In this document: positions 58,412-64,000 of the stretch, piece after piece | How positions within the stretch are numbered: position 1 is the stretch's first letter | Layout of the letters: each line of letters starts with the position of its first letter | Source: Buchnera aphidicola (Thelaxes suberi) | Lineage (GTDB): Bacteria; Pseudomonadota; Gammaproteobacteria; Enterobacterales; Enterobacteriaceae | NCBI RefSeq assembly: GCF_964059005.1 | Contig: NZ_OZ060389.1 | Span: 382,216-446,215, forward strand | Length of the DNA: 64,000 bases | Reading direction: 5' to 3' | The notes under the pieces: generated by a model | Database searches by the model: none | The model's input: the letters and a program-made list of their open reading frames with translations, nothing else | Told to the model about the DNA's origin: nothing | Position numbers and translations under genes: made by a program

Positions 58412-58621
58412 CTATAAACTGATAACGTTAGTAGCGGATGGTCCTTTTACCCCTTCAGTGATTTCAAATTCAACGCTTTGACCCTCTGCTAATGTTTTGA
58501 ATCCATTGCTTTGGATAGCTGAAAAATGTACAAAAACGTCTTTACTTCCATCTTCAGGAGTAATAAAACCAAACCCTTTAGATTCATTAAACCACTTAAC
58601 ATTACCTTTAATCTTGGACAT
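58412..58621 (-). CDS. cspE: Cold-shock family RNA chaperone CspE
   Basis: CspE is a single cold-shock-domain protein that binds single-stranded RNA and DNA and can act as an antiterminator. It has 69 residues, as in E. coli. RNP1 KGFGFI (15-20) and RNP2 VFVHF (29-33) are intact. The start SKIKGN and SAIQSNG favour CspE over CspC. From memory only about six residues differ from E. coli CspE, far fewer than for neighbours, and its G/C content is visibly higher. AAAGG precedes the ATG. It lies just downstream of 5S rRNA on the same strand. Confidence 0.93.
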   Translation of the reverse strand: MSKIKGNVKWFNESKGFGFITPEDGSKDVFVHFSAIQSNGFKTLAEGQSVEFEITEGVKGPSATNVISL

Positions 58622-58700
58622 CTAATATTACCTTTAACTTGAAAATACATATTAAATATAAATTAATAAATATAAATTAATATTTTTTATTAAAAATTAT

Positions 58701-58765
58701 AATACTCAAAATAAATAATATTTTTACGTACTCTTAGTATTAAGATATTATTTATTTTGAATATT
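58701..58765 (-). terminator. Terminator of the 23S-5S rRNA operon
   Basis: An extended stem pairs 58701-58720 with 58746-58765, 19 of 20 positions, with an inner CTTA-TAAG stem. It begins 20 bases after the 5S 3' end on the minus strand and is followed by a U-rich stretch (ATAATTTTTAAT). It separates the rRNA unit from cspE. Confidence 0.7.
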
Positions 58766-58784
58766 AGCGTAGTAATAAATTTAA

Positions 58785-58902
58785 ACCTGGCAATGTCCTA
58801 CTCTCACACGGGGAGGCCCCGTACTACCATCGGCGTTATAGCATTTCACTTCTGAGTTCGATATGGATTCAGGTGGTACTACTACACTATTGTTGCCAGG
58901 TT
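58785..58902 (-). rRNA. rrf: 5S ribosomal RNA
   Basis: About 118 bases on the minus strand with the 5S fold: ends ACCTGGC and GCCAGGT pair, and the conserved CCGATGGTAGT, GAACTCAGAAGTGAAA and GGGGCCTCCCC-type helices are visible. It follows the 23S gene by about 130 bases. Ends are placed by the terminal stem and are uncertain by a base or two. Confidence 0.95.
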
Positions 58903-59011
58903 GTAAACTTAAATTATTATAAACAATACATAATAAATATTATTTATAATAATAAAATTTCGGTTTAACAAGCTGAATATTCTATTTATTATTTTTTATT
59001 TTAATATTTTA

Positions 59012-59030
59012 GAACATCTCTGGTGTTACA
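59012..59030 (-). other. 3' arm of the 23S rRNA processing stem
   Basis: The RNA from 59030 to 59012 (TGTAACACCAGAGATGT) pairs with RNA from 62069 to 62051 (ACATCTGTGGTGTTGCA) across the whole 23S gene, about 17 pairs with one mismatch and a wobble. This is the long stem that RNase III cuts in enterobacterial pre-23S rRNA. Confidence 0.8.
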
Positions 59031-62050
<3,020 letters not shown>

Positions 62051-62069
62051 CTGCAACACCACAGATGTC
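62051..62069 (-). other. 5' arm of the 23S rRNA processing stem
   Basis: This segment directly precedes the mature 23S 5' end and pairs with 59012-59030 after the 3' end. It marks the expected RNase III cleavage region and fixes the gene boundary. Confidence 0.8.
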
Positions 62070-62114
62070 TTTAAAAATTAATTAAAATTTTTAATATAAC
62101 ATTTAGCTTGTTCC

Positions 62115-62130
62115 GATTTTTTAAAGAGCA
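62115..62130 (-). promoter_or_regulatory. boxA antitermination site in the tRNA-Glu/23S spacer
   Basis: The minus strand reads TGCTCTTTAAAAAATC followed by GGAACAAGCT. This matches the boxA (TGCTCTTTAA) and adjoining spacer that precede 23S in E. coli rrn operons. It is the binding site for NusB-NusE; nusB is encoded at 34.2 kb in this window. Confidence 0.85.
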
Positions 62131-62249
62131 TTTTTTCATTCATTTAAGAATTATCTTAAATTAAATTAACAATAACATATTATTTTATAACAGTACAGAA
62201 ATAATTTTAAATTTTAATCATATTTATATAATATAAAAAATTTATTTCT

Positions 62250-62321
62250 TGTCCCCTAGGGGATTTGAACCCCTGTTGCCGCCGTGAAAGGGCGATGTCC
62301 TAACCACTAGACGAAGGGGAC
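62250..62321 (-). tRNA. tRNA-Glu(UUC)
   Basis: A 72-base minus-strand tRNA: acceptor GTCCCCT/AGGGGAC, anticodon loop CTTTCAC (anticodon UUC), T arm CAGGG GTTCAAAT CCCTA-type. It is nearly identical to E. coli tRNA-Glu. The discriminator is A and no CCA is encoded. It stands where a spacer tRNA would be in a complete rrn operon. Its U34 is a target of the TusA/TusE sulfur relay encoded in this window. Confidence 0.95.
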
Positions 62322-62390
62322 ATATTTTATTAATTGAATAACTGTTAATATTTGTATAATAAAAAAATATAATCATTTTGTTAAAAAATT

Positions 62391-62419
62391 ATTTTTTCAT
62401 ATTAATGTATACGAGTCAA
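62391..62419 (-). promoter_or_regulatory. Candidate promoter of the tRNA-Glu-23S-5S unit
   Basis: On the minus strand TTGACT (62414-62419) is followed, after exactly 17 bases, by AAAAAT (62391-62396). An A-rich stretch lies upstream like an UP element. TTGACT resembles the -35 of E. coli rrn promoters. It lies in the 169-base gap between aroE and tRNA-Glu, about 70 bases before the tRNA, and would free the rRNA from the aroE transcript. Confidence 0.5.
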
Positions 62420-62490
62420 GTTTTTTCTTAATTAAAATATTTAATTTGTTAAATTAATAAGTATTTTTTTTTTAAAATATTTTGATCTAA

Positions 62491-63354
62491 TTATTTAGAA
62501 AAAATTAATTTTTTGTTTTTTTTAAAGTAAGTCAAAGTTGCATCTATCATATTTTCAATAAATAAATAATCTTTATTCCATATTGAGAAAGAATAAGCAG
62601 CTTGACAAACTAACATTCCGAAACCATCTGAATAATATATAGCTCCATTTGTTTTACACCATGATAAAAATGAAGTATCTTTTTTTAAATCATAACATAT
62701 ATCATAAAAAAAAGTCGTTTTAGAAAAAAATTGTTGGGAAATATATTTCACATCTTTTGAAAAAATACAAGAAGTAGTATTAATAATTAAATCAAAATGA
62801 ATTTTTTTATTATTAAAATATGTAAAATTATGTACGTTACCTAATATTTTAAATTGTTTAATAAGGTTATCAACTTTTTCTTTAGTACGATTATGTAAAA
62901 AAATATTACATCCATATTTTATTAAGGATGGAATAATACCTTTTGCCGCTCCTCCAGCACCTAATATTAATACATTATTTTTTTTTATTAAAAATTTTAA
63001 TCTTTTTAAATCATACAATAAACCTATTCCATCAGTATTATCGCCTAAAATAATATCATTGTTTATTTTAAATAATGTATTTACAGACCCTGCAATAAAG
63101 GCTTTATCTGTTAACTTGTTAGCAAATAAAAAAGCCTTTTCTTTATAAGGAGCAGTGATATTAGCACCTATTCCATAACGATTCGTAAAAAAATCATACA
63201 AGATTTTATTAAAATCATCTAAAGGAACTAAAACAGATATATATTCGTAATCTATTTTAGTATAATAAGAAAAATAATTATGAATTAAAGGTGACAAACT
63301 ATGAATAATTGGATTACCAAAAACAGCAAAACATTTTTTTTTTATATTAACCAT
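62491..63354 (-). CDS. aroE: Shikimate dehydrogenase
   Basis: AroE reduces 3-dehydroshikimate to shikimate with NADPH, for chorismate and aromatic amino acids. It has 287 residues (E. coli 272). Substrate serines are in SLSPLIH, the catalytic Lys is in APYKEKAF, the Asp is in DNTDGIG, and GAGGAAKG binds NADP. It overlaps tsaC by 8 bases. aroE and tsaC near an rRNA operon is also the arrangement at E. coli rrnD, with yrdA and yrdB lost here. Confidence 0.95.
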   Translation of the reverse strand: MVNIKKKCFAVFGNPIIHSLSPLIHNYFSYYTKIDYEYISVLVPLDDFNKILYDFFTNRYGIGANITAPYKEKAFLFANKLTDKAFIAGSVNTLFKINNDIILGDNTDGIGLLYDLKRLKFLIKKNNVLILGAGGAAKGIIPSLIKYGCNIFLHNRTKEKVDNLIKQFKILGNVHNFTYFNNKKIHFDLIINTTSCIFSKDVKYISQQFFSKTTFFYDICYDLKKDTSFLSWCKTNGAIYYSDGFGMLVCQAAYSFSIWNKDYLFIENMIDATLTYFKKNKKLIFSK

Positions 63355-63928
63355 AACGAATTACCTTACCAGAAAAAATATTAACGATACAAGAAGGTTT
63401 TTTATAACCTAAAAAACCTTTTAATATTGGTATTTTTGATCCAAAAACATTGATAATTTCGTTTTGATTATAACAAGGTTTTGATCCTGATAAATTAGCA
63501 CTAGTTGATATAATTGGTTTTTTAAATAATTTACATAATTTTCTTATCGATGGATGAGAAGTAACACGAGCAGCAATCCATACAGAATTGCCAGTGATCC
63601 ATTCTGGAGTAGTATGATTTTTAGGTAACAATAATGTTAAAGGCCCGGGCCAGACTTGTTTAATTATCTTTTTTTGTATTAAAGAAAGTTTCTGTTTTTC
63701 TATATAAGTATTCAGTTGATTAAAATAAGCAGAAATTAATATTAAACCTTTATTAATAGATCTTTTTTTTATATCTAATAAACTTAAAACTGCTTTCTTA
63801 CTATCTGGGTCACACCCTAATCCAAATACAGATTCAGTTGGATATGCGATAATTTGTTTTTTTTTTAATGCATTTAAACAACGTTTTGTTGAAGAAAATA
63901 AAATTGATTGTTTCACGAATATTTCCAT
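63347..63928 (-). CDS. tsaC: Threonylcarbamoyl-AMP synthase TsaC
   Basis: TsaC (YrdC/RimN) makes threonylcarbamoyl-AMP for the t6A37 modification of ANN-decoding tRNAs. It has 193 residues (E. coli 190). The YrdC fold motifs AYPTESVFGLGCDP, RSINKGLI, WPGPLT and STSANLSG are present. It is complete, ending 72 bases before the window end. It probably heads the tsaC-aroE transcript; the short upstream sequence has no clear promoter. Confidence 0.95.
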   Translation of the reverse strand: MEIFVKQSILFSSTKRCLNALKKKQIIAYPTESVFGLGCDPDSKKAVLSLLDIKKRSINKGLILISAYFNQLNTYIEKQKLSLIQKKIIKQVWPGPLTLLLPKNHTTPEWITGNSVWIAARVTSHPSIRKLCKLFKKPIISTSANLSGSKPCYNQNEIINVFGSKIPILKGFLGYKKPSCIVNIFSGKVIRYG

Positions 63929-64000
63929 AAAATGTTCTATTGTTAATTTTAATTAAATCAAATTTTTCATAACAATGTTTATAAAATTAATTCACAAAAA

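Overview
The window looks like a chromosome segment of a Buchnera-type obligate endosymbiont, that is, an aphid symbiont derived from the Enterobacterales. The DNA is extremely A/T-rich outside the RNA genes. Nearly every protein aligns end to end with an E. coli protein, often within a few residues of its length, and intergenic regions are short or nearly pure A/T. Blocks of E. coli gene order survive with single genes missing inside them. No phage, insertion sequence, integrase, toxin system or CRISPR array is visible, and I found no convincing new multi-gene system. The interest is in how a shrinking genome keeps, bends or loses familiar parts.

Layout. 1-6.6 kb: typA (+), gmk and ygfZ (-), prfB (+, read through a programmed +1 frameshift) and lysS (+). 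6.7-16.6 kb, all +: lysA, lgt, miaB, ybeY, ybeX, leuS, holA, nadD and tusA. 16.6-22 kb: asd (-), then yhgN, pgk, fbaA and mscS (+). 22-32.3 kb: recC, recB and recD (+), argA (-) and initiator tRNA-fMet (-). 32.4-35.2 kb: ribE, ribD, nusB and tusE (+). 35.2-40 kb: the cytochrome bo operon cyoABCDE (-). 40.2-55.4 kb: bolA, tig, clpP, clpX, lon, a ppiD remnant, mdlA, mdlB, 4.5S RNA (-), dnaX, ybaB, htpG and adk. This is the E. coli bolA-to-adk order with gaps. 55.4-58.6 kb: tRNA-Arg(UCU) (-), folD (+), cysS (-), ybeD (+) and cspE (-). 58.7-64 kb, all -: tsaC, aroE, tRNA-Glu(UUC), 23S rRNA and 5S rRNA, with no 16S gene attached.

How the genes fit together. Essential amino-acid supply to the host is represented by lysA and asd (lysine, threonine and methionine routes), argA (arginine) and aroE (aromatics). 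Riboflavin is represented by ribE and ribD. Energy genes are glycolytic pgk and fbaA and the terminal oxidase cyoABCDE. Information processing has RF2, three aminoacyl-tRNA synthetases (Lys, Leu, Cys), tRNA-modification genes (miaB, tusA, tusE, tsaC), YbeY, NusB with an rRNA boxA site, two clamp-loader subunits and RecBCD. Protein quality control is well kept: trigger factor, ClpXP, Lon and HtpG.

The most useful departures from the ancestral pattern are these: a ppiD gene cut down to its membrane anchor; a 23S rRNA with an A/T-only extension in the helix 45 region; adenylate kinase with an altered nucleotide-binding motif; trigger factor with Lys46 of the ribosome-docking FRK motif replaced by Thr; a DnaX reduced to a gamma-like form; a folD reading frame that runs into the opposite-strand end of cysS; a 19-bp perfect hairpin beside tRNA-Arg; and a 26-A tract before lgt. 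Five starts are corrected from ribosome-binding sites or alignment (yhgN, nusB, tig, mdlB, adk), and prfB is joined across its frameshift.
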